Assembly (NCBI GenBank): GCA_047622145.1
Contig: JBLHMO010000057.1
Location: 1 to 19,154, forward strand
Length of the DNA stretch: 19,154 nt
Direction: 5' to 3'
Source of the DNA: Litorivivens sp047622145
Lineage (GTDB): Bacteria > Pseudomonadota > Gammaproteobacteria > Pseudomonadales > Spongiibacteraceae
The notes beneath the pieces were generated by a model. The model saw nothing but the letters and a program-made list of their open reading frames with translations, had not been told where the DNA came from and did not search any database. A program made the position numbers and the translations under genes. Shown in pieces: positions 1 through 7,588 of the stretch (its first letter is position 1; every line of letters begins with the position of its first letter).

Positions 1-12
1 ATCTCTGCTCAC

Positions 13-76
13 TGGAGTTCTGGAGTTCTGGAGTTCTGGGGTTCTGGGGTTCTGGGGTTCTGGGGTTCTGGGGTTC
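13..76. repeat. 8-bp tandem repeat, eight units of TGGRGTTC
   Basis: Eight perfect-length units follow each other. The first three read TGGAGTTC and the last five TGGGGTTC, so one A-to-G change separates two blocks of identical units. The array runs directly into the left arm of the hairpin at 74-123, whose outer arm has the same TTCTGGGG sequence. I infer that it arose by slippage from that arm. It is non-coding and too short-period for CRISPR. Confidence 0.9.
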
Positions 77-123
77 TGGGGACAGTTTACTTATTTATGG
101 ATTAAGTAAACTGTCCCCCAGAA
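74..123. repeat. REP-like hairpin element (GGGGACAGTTTACTT type)
   Basis: A 16-bp perfect stem pairs positions 78-93 with 103-118, with a 9-base loop. It continues outward as TTCT/AGAA after a single bulged C at 119. The core GGGGACAGTTTACTT recurs in part at 3361, 8484 and (inverted) 9309. Such GGGGACAG palindromes are, from general knowledge, typical of REP elements mobilised by RAYT-type Y1 transposases; no transposase is in this window. It lies about 95 bases upstream of the PhoX-like gene. Confidence 0.75.
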
Positions 124-218
124 TTTACCCAACAAGCTTCCTCAGACATAACACGACCTGTTGCCATGTCTATCTAGCGGGTAAACTAGCTACACATTCA
201 TAAATTGAACGATAAAAA

Positions 219-1661
219 ATGCATCCACTCGTTAAAGATATTGAGCGTAAAGGACTTTCGCGTCGGCGCTTTCTGCGCAATATGTTCTTTACTGCCGGCA
301 GTGTTGCCAGCGCGCGATATCTGACCGCTTGCCACAGTTCTTCAAGCTCAACGGGTGTGCAGAGTGCGTTGAACACCTATGTTGAAAGCGGGTTTACAAG
401 TATGGGGCCATTATTGCCCGCCGACGTAAATGGGGTGCAATTGCCTGCTGGGTTTAGCTCTCGTGTGGTAGCTAAATACAACGCGAATGTGATTGCCGAT
501 GATGGTACCGATACGGGTTATGCATGGCATACCGATCCTGATGGTGGCGCAACCTTCAGCACGGATGACGGCGGATGGATTTATGTGAGTAACTCAGAGC
601 GACGCGATAACACCTCTGGCCCCGCCGTTACGGGCGCGGGTTACGGACCACCCAATCGACGCCAAGATGTTGCCACGGCAGGCCTCATGACCGGCGGAGT
701 TAGCGCATTGCGATTCAATGCTAGGGGTGAATTGGTTGACGCCTACCGCTGCCAAGGCAATACCACCACTAACTGCTCGGGCGGAGCAACTCCCTGGGGA
801 ACGTGGATCAACGGCGAGGAAATACTGGATGGCTTGATGTTTGAATGCAGCCCTCTGCGCGATGGCGGTGACGCGGTGCAATTGCCCGCCTTTGGAATTA
901 AAGGACATGAAATGGTGGCGGTGGATGAAGCTGGGCACGCTATCTATCACACCGAAGATGCGGGTGGCGACGACCGCTTCTATCGCACCATTTGGTCGGT
1001 AGCGGATTGGCCGAGCGGCGAACGCCCGATAATGGATAAGGGCTTGCTTCAAGTTATGGGCGTGCCCGCCGGACTGGCCGTAGCACGCGAGGGACCCACG
1101 CCCATTGCATGGCACAATGCCTTGGCAGTAGATCAACCGCAGTTCCAGAACCGCCATCCCGATAGCACGCTAATGGCGGGCAATGAGGGCGTTTGGCACC
1201 TCAACGGCTTCATTTTTGTAACCACCAAAAGCGATGACACGATTTGGGCAATTGATACGGTGGCCAATACCATAGAATCGATTTATGACCCCACCGATGG
1301 TCCTATCGGTTCTCCGGTAGATGCCAATGAGCCGCCGCTGGCTGGCGTAGATAATATTACGATGACCTTGGACGGCGAAATGTTGGTGGTGGAAGACGGC
1401 GGTGATATGCGCTGCATGGTGTTGATGCCTGACCAAACCACAATCCCATTATTGCGGCTGCCGGGTGACCCAGGCGCTACCGAGGTCACAGGTGTAGCGA
1501 TTGCGCCTGACGGTCGGCGAGTTTACGTATCTGGGCAGCGCACATTCAATAGTGGCGACGGCGCGATAGGCTACAACATTGCAGGTTTAACTTACGAAAT
1601 CACCATGCCGTTTTCGGTGCAAGTAGATCGGCCACTAGCGCGGCCAATGCCTAGTGTGTAG
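219..1661 (+). CDS. Tat-exported PhoX/DUF839-family lipoprotein
   Basis: This 480-residue protein resembles the PhoX (DUF839) family of Ca/Fe-dependent phosphatases, which fold as a beta-propeller. The N-terminus has a twin-arginine motif (SRRRFLR, residues 14-20), a short hydrophobic stretch and a lipobox LTAC ending at Cys38. It is therefore predicted to be exported by Tat and lipid-anchored. Family hallmarks are GGWIYVSNSE (about 118-127), TPWGTWINGEE (191-201) and HEMVAVDEAG...TEDAGGDDRFYR (about 230-256). The family usually reads W-x-x-C-E-E at the second site; here the Cys is Gly199, so phosphatase activity is uncertain. At 480 residues it is shorter than classical PhoX. No strong Shine-Dalgarno precedes the ATG. 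Its stop overlaps the convergent hydrolase gene by 11 bases. Confidence 0.8.
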   Translation: MHPLVKDIERKGLSRRRFLRNMFFTAGSVASARYLTACHSSSSSTGVQSALNTYVESGFTSMGPLLPADVNGVQLPAGFSSRVVAKYNANVIADDGTDTGYAWHTDPDGGATFSTDDGGWIYVSNSERRDNTSGPAVTGAGYGPPNRRQDVATAGLMTGGVSALRFNARGELVDAYRCQGNTTTNCSGGATPWGTWINGEEILDGLMFECSPLRDGGDAVQLPAFGIKGHEMVAVDEAGHAIYHTEDAGGDDRFYRTIWSVADWPSGERPIMDKGLLQVMGVPAGLAVAREGPTPIAWHNALAVDQPQFQNRHPDSTLMAGNEGVWHLNGFIFVTTKSDDTIWAIDTVANTIESIYDPTDGPIGSPVDANEPPLAGVDNITMTLDGEMLVVEDGGDMRCMVLMPDQTTIPLLRLPGDPGATEVTGVAIAPDGRRVYVSGQRTFNSGDGAIGYNIAGLTYEITMPFSVQVDRPLARPMPSV

Positions 1662-2601
1662 TTATTCCCTGCTGATGCCTTAACCAACTAATGAGATCCT
1701 CAATCACTTCGCTCTGATTTATCTCATGAAGTACGTCATGCCGTGCTTCTGGGTAGAGTTTTACCGTCACATTCGTTAAGTAAGCCCTGAGCCACGCGGC
1801 CAGTTTTTTAACTCCTTTTCCGTTATGCCCCACAGGGTCCCGATCCCCGGAAAACAGATAGACCGGGGTCTCAGGGCGGAGCTGATGCAGGGATTGCCGA
1901 CTGTACAAGGTATTCAGAAAACCAAACATGTCGCGCCAGAAGGCATTGGAAACCTGAACGCCACAGCGCGGATCGTGCAGGTAGGCATCCACAAAGGCAG
2001 TTTCCCTACTCACCCAGTCAAACGCCGTGCGGGGGTTCTTTATGGCACGATTAAATCCACCGAAGGTTAGGGCATGTAACACAGGGCTTTGACCGTTTGG
2101 GCCTTGCCTTACACATTCAAACGTCGCAATCCATCGCGCAGCCAACGTCAGCCAGCGGGGTTCCAATGAACTGCCTTCTAACAAAAGGAAATCAGCACGG
2201 TCAGGGTGCTCCTGAGCAAAACGCTGGGCAATAAACGATCCCATACTGTGCCCTAGAATGGCCAACGGCGTTTCGAGGTAGGCATCCCTCATCAGAGTAT
2301 TAAGGGAGAGCATATCCTTGAGGATATAGTCCCAGTTCTGGGAGTCACTCACTACGCCGAGCTCGTCAATCGCTACATTCTCCCCATGACAACAGTGGTC
2401 ATGGGCGAAAACACTGAAACCCGCCACATTAAGAAGCCGAGCGACATCGTCATAGCAGCCAGAGTGCTCCGCCATACCATGTACGATATGAATAACCACC
2501 TTGGGCGATGGCACCAGCCATTGCCGGTAGGCCACACGTCGGTGGGAGTCTGAATACCATTGAATATCGGCGTTACTTTCTGTCATAGCGGGCTTTAACA
2601 T
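1651..2601 (-). CDS. alpha/beta hydrolase, monoacylglycerol lipase-like (Hydrolase_4/S33)
   Basis: A 316-residue cytosolic alpha/beta hydrolase of the monoacylglycerol lipase or lysophospholipase group. The oxyanion-loop motif HGMAEHSG is at 41-48, the nucleophile elbow GHSMG is centred on Ser119, the probable acid is in SGDRDPVG (Asp255) and the catalytic His is in EARHD (His288). This is a complete Ser-Asp-His triad at normal spacing. The likely reaction is hydrolysis of a mono-acylated lipid ester; the true substrate is unknown. A second ATG at 2586 is an alternative start, and neither start has a clear ribosome binding site. It converges with and overlaps the PhoX-like gene by 11 bases, and no terminator fits between them. 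Confidence 0.85.
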   Translation of the reverse strand: MLKPAMTESNADIQWYSDSHRRVAYRQWLVPSPKVVIHIVHGMAEHSGCYDDVARLLNVAGFSVFAHDHCCHGENVAIDELGVVSDSQNWDYILKDMLSLNTLMRDAYLETPLAILGHSMGSFIAQRFAQEHPDRADFLLLEGSSLEPRWLTLAARWIATFECVRQGPNGQSPVLHALTFGGFNRAIKNPRTAFDWVSRETAFVDAYLHDPRCGVQVSNAFWRDMFGFLNTLYSRQSLHQLRPETPVYLFSGDRDPVGHNGKGVKKLAAWLRAYLTNVTVKLYPEARHDVLHEINQSEVIEDLISWLRHQQGITTH

Positions 2602-2805
2602 TATCTGCGCGAAAGCGTGAGTATATTCCCCTTACACCGTAGAAGCGAAACACGCAAAACCACCCTCTTCCGGCCTCCGTCAGCACCTAAAGCGAAATAA
2701 TTCCTAGCCCCAACATCGAGCAATGCAGCCCCCTTAACATGATCAATTAAGGTAAAATCACATCACTATTCTTCCCTGCCAAAATATTGAGGAGGCAACA
2801 GTCCA

Positions 2806-3249
2806 GTGACATTCAAAGTATACCTTTCCGGAGAAATTCATACCGACTGGCGCGATCAGATCATTCAAAACTGCCGCGAGCAAAATCTGGCCATTACATT
2901 TACCTCGGCCAATACCAACCACGCATCCAGCGATGCTGCCGGCGATGTGCTCGGTCAGGAAGACAAAGCGTTCTGGCGCGACCACAAATCAGCGAAGGTC
3001 AATGCGATCCGAACAAAAACCCTGATCGAGCAGTGCGACGTGGCGATAATTCGCTTTGGCGACAAGTACAAGCAATGGAATGCCGCTTTCGATGCCGGTT
3101 CCTGTTCTGCACTCGGGAAGCCCTACATCACGCTGCATGGCGAAGACATCATCCACCCACTCAAGGAAGTAGACGCAGCCGCATTAGCCTGGGCGACAAC
3201 AACGGATCAGGTGGTCGAAATTTTAAAATACGTGGTTAGTGAGCAATAA
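2806..3249 (+). CDS. ytoQ: YtoQ family protein
   Basis: A 147-residue protein matching, from memory, the YtoQ family, small proteins with a nucleoside 2-deoxyribosyltransferase-like fold and no firmly assigned reaction. Recognisable features are the N-terminal VYLSGEIHTDWR, the central NAIRTKTLIEQCDVAIIRFGDKYKQWN cut by a conserved FG, and ALGKPYITLH near residue 105. The start is GTG at 2806, chosen because a strong GAGGAGG ribosome binding site at 2789-2795 lies 10 bases upstream. An overlapping reading frame starting at 2787 is a shadow. The gene stands alone, with no operon partner. Confidence 0.8.
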   Translation: MTFKVYLSGEIHTDWRDQIIQNCREQNLAITFTSANTNHASSDAAGDVLGQEDKAFWRDHKSAKVNAIRTKTLIEQCDVAIIRFGDKYKQWNAAFDAGSCSALGKPYITLHGEDIIHPLKEVDAAALAWATTTDQVVEILKYVVSEQ

Positions 3250-3315
3250 CAAAAAAGGGGTAGGTTTATCTTCACCATCACCCCTCACCGCGTAAATAGA
3301 AGTAAATTAAAAAAA

Positions 3316-3338
3316 GTCCGTTAAACGGTAGCAGGTTC
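3316..3338 (-). repeat. 23-bp inverted repeat, left arm
   Basis: On the minus strand this reads GAACCTGCTACCGTTTAACG plus three bases. It matches the plus-strand copy at 6190-6212 at 22 of 23 positions. The pair brackets the dehydrogenase, NTF2-like and PLP-enzyme genes. Confidence 0.8.
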
Positions 3339-3360
3339 AGTTGTCAGAGGCGGAATTTCG

Positions 3361-3375
3361 GGGGACAGTTTACTT
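3361..3375 (+). repeat. REP-like half element
   Basis: GGGGACAGTTTACTT is identical to one arm of the hairpin at 78-92, but the opposite arm is absent here, so this is a degenerate or solo copy. It lies 22 bases from the 23-bp inverted repeat arm. Confidence 0.7.
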
Positions 3376-3591
3376 AATTCAAAAGAAAGAAAGAAAGGGG
3401 TTTACAGCAACAGTCTGGCCAATTACTGGCCCGCCTGATACTCAATAAACTGCGCCTAGAAGTAGTTTTCCGTCAACTGATCAATGAGGCCGGTGTCATT
3501 GGGCTTTCTGCACCCCAATGTAGGAGCGACCAATGACTCCTGCGACCCAGCTGATTTGGCCTGACGACCTGCGCAAGTAAAAAGTGTCCGC

Positions 3592-4440
3592 TCAGCCTGC
3601 AATGCCTTTTTTATCGCCCATAATTTTGTTCGCCGCTATGGTCATAATCGCTACTGCCCTGTTGCGCCCGAGCACGCCCATTATGCGACTGCCAATGCGA
3701 AGCTTTCGAGAGATAACGCGAGTGGGACCTTTACCAAGATAACGCAACGCCTCTTCGGCAACCACGTGAGCTGGCGTGGCACCCTTTGGCGCATCGTTGA
3801 GCGATGAAATTTTGCCGCGCATCATCATCTGGCGTCGAAGGGTTGGCGTATCCGTATCTGCAAGCATTAAACAAATAACATCGACCCCCTGCGGTTTCAG
3901 TTCACCCCACAGCGCTTCACTAAACAGTAGGTCAAAGGCCTTGGTGCCGGCATAGGTTGCCAGTCCCGCAGTACCAGCGACTGCGGCTCCTGAACTCAGG
4001 TTGACGATGCCGCCGCGACCCCGTGCGACCATTTTCCCACCGAAATGATGGCACACACGCATAAGCAGCGTGCAGTTTCGAAACAGCATGGCCTCTTCGC
4101 TGGCCAAGTCTCGATCAAGGAAATGCTCATTCCCTGTATCGCCGCCTGCGCAGTTTACGAGAAAGCCAATCTCCAGATCGTCTACTTTCGCGCACAGGGT
4201 CTGCATCGCATCGTGAAGTGATAAATCCATAGCGATAACCCGCGCTTCAACACTATGGGCAGCTCTCACTTTAGAGGCGACCTCGTCGAGTGGCCCTTGC
4301 CGTCGTGATACCAGCACCACATTCAGGCCCTGCGCGGCAAGGGTTTCTGCGAACGCTGAACCAACGCCTTCTGATGCACCCAATACCAGTGCCCAGGAAC
4401 CATAGCGTTCGAGAAAGGTAGAATTTTTGATTTCTATCAT
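3592..4440 (-). CDS. short-chain dehydrogenase/reductase (SDR family)
   Basis: A 282-residue classical SDR oxidoreductase, cytosolic, predicted to use NAD(P)H. The Rossmann nucleotide loop is GASEGVG (21-27). NCAGG (96-100) replaces the usual NNAG. The catalytic serine lies in NLSSGAA (Ser149/150) and the active-site pair is Tyr163-x3-Lys167 (YAGTK). SRR at 45-47, after the second strand, favours NADPH. The substrate is unknown; the closest general class is the DltE/3-oxoacyl-ACP-reductase-like SDRs. The ATG at 4440 has a good AGGA site 8 bases upstream. It may be co-transcribed with the NTF2-like gene 193 bases upstream. A broken second copy lies at 8001-8447, so this locus has been duplicated. 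Confidence 0.85.
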   Translation of the reverse strand: MIEIKNSTFLERYGSWALVLGASEGVGSAFAETLAAQGLNVVLVSRRQGPLDEVASKVRAAHSVEARVIAMDLSLHDAMQTLCAKVDDLEIGFLVNCAGGDTGNEHFLDRDLASEEAMLFRNCTLLMRVCHHFGGKMVARGRGGIVNLSSGAAVAGTAGLATYAGTKAFDLLFSEALWGELKPQGVDVICLMLADTDTPTLRRQMMMRGKISSLNDAPKGATPAHVVAEEALRYLGKGPTRVISRKLRIGSRIMGVLGRNRAVAIMTIAANKIMGDKKGIAG

Positions 4441-4497
4441 AGGTAATCCTCGCGCAGTCTAACGAATGCAAATCTAGATACTGTCTACTGGAGTAAA

Positions 4498-4512
4498 GGG
4501 AACAGATTTATT
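4498..4512 (+). repeat. REP-like motif (GGGAACAGATTTATT)
   Basis: The sequence differs by one base from GGGGACAGATTTATT, a motif I know from REP/RAYT-type repeats in proteobacteria. It lies just upstream of the dehydrogenase gene. The adjacent CTGTCTACTGGAGTAA is the counterpart of the REP-like motif at 8486 in the decayed copy. Confidence 0.5.
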
Positions 4513-4562
4513 GTTCTTTCACCACCGCCCGTACTAACCCAGGAATTAAAAAAGGCTAGAGT

Positions 4563-4585
4563 GAAACTGCTACAATTTAACAAAC
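4563..4585 (+). repeat. third, degenerate copy of the 23-bp repeat
   Basis: GAAACTGCTACAATTTAAC followed by AAAC matches the copy at 6190-6212 at 19 of 23 positions, in the same orientation. It lies inside the block bracketed by the two better copies. Confidence 0.5.
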
Positions 4586-4633
4586 ACTTTTAATCTGCTT
4601 ACTGAATTCAAACCGGACAAACCATTCGCTTAC

Positions 4634-4999
4634 TTAACCCCACTTGCCCTTGCCGTAAGGGGTATTCCAGCAGTGCGCAAGTTTACCATGTTCAACTTTG
4701 AAGACTTCGATACCGCACAAGTTTAAGCTCTCATCTTTATCGGAAGTGATCTCCCAAACCGATGTGACATGAGTGTCATCGGCGTGGGTTATGATTCTTT
4801 TGATATGGCAGCCTAAATCCTCTCTTACCATTTTAACCCGTGCAATTTGTTCGTCATGGCTGAGTACCGTTGTTTTTCCTTCCGGGTCATGGCGAATTAT
4901 CGGGTCGGCGCAGATCTCACGAATTAATTCATAATCACCTTGATTACTCGCTTCCTCCCAATAACGCTCTAACAATATTTGGGCCTGTTTTTTACTCAT
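4634..4999 (-). CDS. NTF2-like / SnoaL-type small protein
   Basis: A 121-residue protein with the layout of the NTF2-like (SnoaL, nuclear transport factor 2) superfamily. It starts with helices around LLERYWEEASNQGDYELIREIC, followed by a DP(I)IRHDPEG-type loop, and ends in strands with VFKVEHGKLAHCWNTPYG. Family members are cone-shaped dimers that act as isomerases, hydrolases or binding proteins; no catalytic set can be assigned here. A longer frame opens at 5047, but I chose the ATG at 4999 because AGGAG sits 7-8 bases upstream and the extra residues look non-homologous. It lies between the PLP enzyme and the dehydrogenase on the same strand, perhaps in one metabolic unit. Confidence 0.7.
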   Translation of the reverse strand: MSKKQAQILLERYWEEASNQGDYELIREICADPIIRHDPEGKTTVLSHDEQIARVKMVREDLGCHIKRIITHADDTHVTSVWEITSDKDESLNLCGIEVFKVEHGKLAHCWNTPYGKGKWG

Positions 5000-5082
5000 G
5001 CAGAATCTCCTGAAACCTAGCGAATTATTATTAAAGGACCTTAGCACCTAATACAGCGTAATTAGGTTAAATATAAATTAAC

Positions 5083-5097
5083 GGGGGCAGAGCCCCT
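5083..5097 (-). terminator. possible weak terminator hairpin after the PLP-enzyme gene
   Basis: GGGGC-AGA-GCCCC forms a 5-bp GC stem with a 3-base loop, directly beyond the TAA of the PLP-enzyme gene. In the minus direction it is followed by CGTTAATTTATAT, a poor U-tract, so read-through into the NTF2-like gene is likely. On the plus strand a TTTATTT follows, but no plus-strand gene precedes it. Confidence 0.4.
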
Positions 5098-6093
5098 TTA
5101 TTTGTTAGCAGGGCGTGAATTGTAGGTGTGCCAATACAAATGCACCTCTGCGGATGCATCTAGTGAGTCCAAATAAGCTGCCGCTGCTTTGGCCGTATAG
5201 GTTTGATCTAGCGTGATGCCGCAGCCAGCGAACTTTGCGGTGGCTTTGTCGCCGGCCTCACTGCGTACACCGTAGCCCTCGCCGTAATAGGTATCGATCA
5301 CCCTGGGTGCCGGTATTGCCGGCAGAGAGAGGCCATAACGCGACAGCGCATTACAGGTGCGCTTCATCAGTTGATTGACTGTGGCGACAGTACACGTAGG
5401 AATCACGCCCAGATGTGAGGGCGCGACCCGGATACCCACAACCTCAGTTTTAAGCCCCGCGAGTGCCGCACCAATCGTTAAGCCTGCAAGTGTGGCCGCA
5501 GAACCAACAGGCACAACAATTTTGGCGGGCATGGGGCATTGTCCCAATTCGATTTGTTGCCGCAATTCAAAAGCGGCATTCATAAAGCCAATAGTGCCGG
5601 CGATGTTGGAGCCGCCAGCAAACAGGAAATAGTGCTTTCGCGAGAGGCGTTGCGGATGGCAGTAGTAGCGCATCACTGTACTGGCCAGTGATCCGCAAAA
5701 TGTGAGTTCAGCACCAAAGTTTTTCATTCGCAATAAATTGTCACGTACGGTGTTTGATGCAGGCTGCTCAAACAGAAGCACCGCACAGCGCAAGCCCAAT
5801 TGCTGACACAGCATGGCAGTGGCAACACCGTGGTTAGTACCGGTGGCGCCAAAGGTGATAACATGCTCTTTGCCCTGGGCAATAACATCGGCGAGGATGA
5901 ATTCCAGTTTACGGATTTTGTTGCCGCCATAGACAGCATGCGAGATGTCATCCCGTTTAACCCAGGCATTAGCGCCAATGCCCGCCAAGGGTTCCACGGG
6001 GGTCGGCAGATCAGCCAACTGACGCCAAGGCAAGGTATCTGTCAGTTGCGGGTACACCTCAAATAAAGGTCTGTTATTCGTCATACCACTCAT
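5098..6093 (-). CDS. PLP-dependent enzyme, ACC deaminase / D-cysteine desulfhydrase family
   Basis: About 331 residues, a fold-type II pyridoxal-phosphate enzyme. WVKRDDISHAVYGGNKIRKLEF carries the family signature GGNK-x-RKLE, in which the Lys (about residue 59) forms the internal aldimine. It is followed by TFGATGTNHG and the FAGGSN and VGSAATLAG phosphate-loop regions. Relatives either deaminate 1-aminocyclopropane-1-carboxylate or cleave D-cysteine to pyruvate, ammonia and sulfide; the sequence as read does not let me choose. The frame is open to a TTG at 6099, and ATGs lie at 6093 and 6084. None has a strong ribosome binding site, so the start is uncertain by a few residues. Its 23-bp repeat neighbour is about 100 bases upstream. 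Confidence 0.8.
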   Translation of the reverse strand: MSGMTNNRPLFEVYPQLTDTLPWRQLADLPTPVEPLAGIGANAWVKRDDISHAVYGGNKIRKLEFILADVIAQGKEHVITFGATGTNHGVATAMLCQQLGLRCAVLLFEQPASNTVRDNLLRMKNFGAELTFCGSLASTVMRYYCHPQRLSRKHYFLFAGGSNIAGTIGFMNAAFELRQQIELGQCPMPAKIVVPVGSAATLAGLTIGAALAGLKTEVVGIRVAPSHLGVIPTCTVATVNQLMKRTCNALSRYGLSLPAIPAPRVIDTYYGEGYGVRSEAGDKATAKFAGCGITLDQTYTAKAAAAYLDSLDASAEVHLYWHTYNSRPANK

Positions 6094-6189
6094 TCGCAAT
6101 TCGGCTGATTTTAAGGGGTCAGTCTATCCCACGACCAACTAACCCGCGATCATTAACTTTGTCGCATTCTTAAAAAATGGGGACAGCTT

Positions 6190-6212
6190 GAACCTGCTAC
6201 AGTTTAACGGAC
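6190..6212 (+). repeat. 23-bp inverted repeat, right arm
   Basis: GAACCTGCTACAGTTTAACG plus three bases, 22 of 23 identical to the inverted copy at 3316-3338. It directly follows a GGGGACAG motif at 6179-6186, the signature of the REP-like elements elsewhere in the window. Confidence 0.8.
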
Positions 6213-6364
6213 AAAACGACAGGCCTAAATCAACGGGGCCAGCAATTAACCTCAGTAAAAAAACCTATACGCTGCAGCCCCACCAATCACCGAGCATCAA
6301 TTCTTTTTGGCAGGGCATGCCAACTACCGTATTCTATGTGGAATAAAACTACTGTGGGGAATCG

Positions 6365-7240
6365 ATGAGAGCGCTTGATATCATTTCATGGATTGTCTTT
6401 CCGACGACGGTTGTCGTCGTGTTGCTTGTTGGGGTTTGGGCTATCGATGCCGGCCATGCACCGAGCCTGGTCGCCGGGATCGGAACATTGGTGAGTCTGG
6501 TGTTGGTGGTGACCTTGGAGCGTTTACTGCCTTACCGGAAAGAGTGGAATCAAGGGCAAGGCGACCTGCGGGCAGACTTGCTGTATCTGCCCAGCTACTT
6601 CGGCATCAACGCGCTGGTGCAACCCATCGTGGCCGCAGGCATTGTGATGGGTGGTGCCATGTTGTCGAATGCGTTGGGCATGGGTCTATGGCCCTCAGAG
6701 TGGCCATTGCTCGCTCAGTTTCTGTTGGCCTGCGTTGTCGTGGAATTTTTTGACTACTGGCCTCACCGCTGGCTACACGAAGTACCTTTTCTATGGCGCT
6801 TTCATGCTATTCACCACAACCCAAAACGATTGTACTGGCTGAATGCAACGCGAGCACATTTTGGCGAAGTGGTATTTCGTGGCATCTTTAACGCCGTTCC
6901 GCTGGCACTGGCCGGTGCCAGCGCGGAAGTGCTGGCACTTGTTGGATTGGCGAACTCACTACTGGGCCTGTTCCAGCATGCGAACATCAACTTTAAAATG
7001 GGCCCCCTGACTTGGGTCTTCAGCGTTGGCGAAATGCATCGCTGGCATCATTCGCAGAAGGTGTCTGAGGCAAATCATAATTACGGTAGTAACTTCCTGT
7101 TTTGGGATTTGGTGTTTGGCACCCGATACCGTGACCCGGAAAAGTCCGGTCCGGAGCACTTGGGAATAGAAAATGACTCCATTCCAAGCAGCTGGTGGTC
7201 GCAGCTGTGGGTACCATTCAAAGAGCATAAAAATGGATGA
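6365..7240 (+). CDS. sterol desaturase / fatty acid hydroxylase family membrane protein
   Basis: A 291-residue integral membrane di-iron enzyme of the fatty acid hydroxylase superfamily. Hydrophobic segments occur at about 8-28, 35-52, 78-100 and 114-130. The eight-histidine signature is present as H134-x3-H138, HAIHH (147-151), an isolated His205 in FQHANI and HRWHH (225-229), followed by NYGSNFLFWDLVFGT. The family hydroxylates or desaturates sterols, fatty acids or other lipids using O2; the substrate here is unknown. GGGGA lies 5 bases before the ATG. An AT-rich 7-bp inverted repeat (TTTATTT/AAATAAA, about 7253-7274) may help end transcription between it and the convergent toxin gene. Confidence 0.85.
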   Translation: MRALDIISWIVFPTTVVVVLLVGVWAIDAGHAPSLVAGIGTLVSLVLVVTLERLLPYRKEWNQGQGDLRADLLYLPSYFGINALVQPIVAAGIVMGGAMLSNALGMGLWPSEWPLLAQFLLACVVVEFFDYWPHRWLHEVPFLWRFHAIHHNPKRLYWLNATRAHFGEVVFRGIFNAVPLALAGASAEVLALVGLANSLLGLFQHANINFKMGPLTWVFSVGEMHRWHHSQKVSEANHNYGSNFLFWDLVFGTRYRDPEKSGPEHLGIENDSIPSSWWSQLWVPFKEHKNG

Positions 7241-7291
7241 TGGGGTGGCGGATTTATTTTTAGCCAGAAATAAAAAAACTGACGTAACACC

Positions 7292-7588
7292 TTATTCCAG
7301 CAGGTAGCGACGCAAGCCTTGCTCGTTCCTCATCACGTGAACGATATAGACTACGCCCTCGCCTTTCCGGTAGATCACGCGACTGGGATTCACAATCACC
7401 TCCCGGTAGACCGTGGCAGACAATTCCGAAAGCGCTCGGCCAGAATTTGGAAAGCGCTCTAGCCTAGCCACAGCATCAAACACACGCTGAACCAACCGCG
7501 CCGCAGCAGCCGGCTTATCCAGTGCAATAAATTCGGCTATATCGCTCAGTTGATCCAGGGCGGGCTCGGTCCAGATTATTTCAGCCAT
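7292..7588 (-). CDS. ParE/RelE-superfamily toxin
   Basis: A 98-residue type II toxin of the RelE/ParE superfamily. The N-terminal strand and helix MAEIIWTEPALDQLSDIAEFI, the ARLERFPNSGR turn, the REVIVNPSRVIYR strands and the terminal VMRNEQGLRRYL are all ParE-like. ParE toxins poison DNA gyrase, while RelE cleaves mRNA at the ribosome; overall I favour ParE. The protein is full length and appears intact. Its ATG overlaps the end of the antitoxin gene by 13 bases, giving translational coupling as usual for these pairs. Confidence 0.88.
   Translation of the reverse strand: MAEIIWTEPALDQLSDIAEFIALDKPAAAARLVQRVFDAVARLERFPNSGRALSELSATVYREVIVNPSRVIYRKGEGVVYIVHVMRNEQGLRRYLLE

Larger units (their letters stand above)
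3250..3591. other. intergenic stretch with repeat remnants
   Basis: This 342-base stretch has no convincing gene. It holds one arm of the 23-bp inverted repeat (3316-3338) and a half copy of the REP-like motif (3361-3375). It also has an A/G-rich run (about 3380-3397). A segment at about 3419-3485 matches the downstream flank of the decayed dehydrogenase copy at about 7903-7970. A 15-codon ORF at about 3533-3580 has no support as a gene. Confidence 0.7.

Noticed and set aside
13..76. Tandem 8-bp units considered as a CRISPR array.
   Set aside because: No spacers and far too short a repeat; simple tandem duplication explains it.
594..1157. A 187-residue open frame on the minus strand inside the PhoX-like gene.
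   Set aside because: It is antisense to a gene with clear family motifs and codes for no recognisable domain.
2787..3239. A 150-residue plus-strand frame overlapping the YtoQ gene.
   Set aside because: Composition is Arg/Ser-rich as in a shadow frame, while the overlapping frame has family motifs and a strong ribosome binding site.
3533..3580. Possible 15-codon ORF ATGACTCCTGCGACC... ending in TAA, thought of as a transposase or IS remnant.
   Set aside because: Too short to identify; no inverted repeats or other transposase sequence around it.
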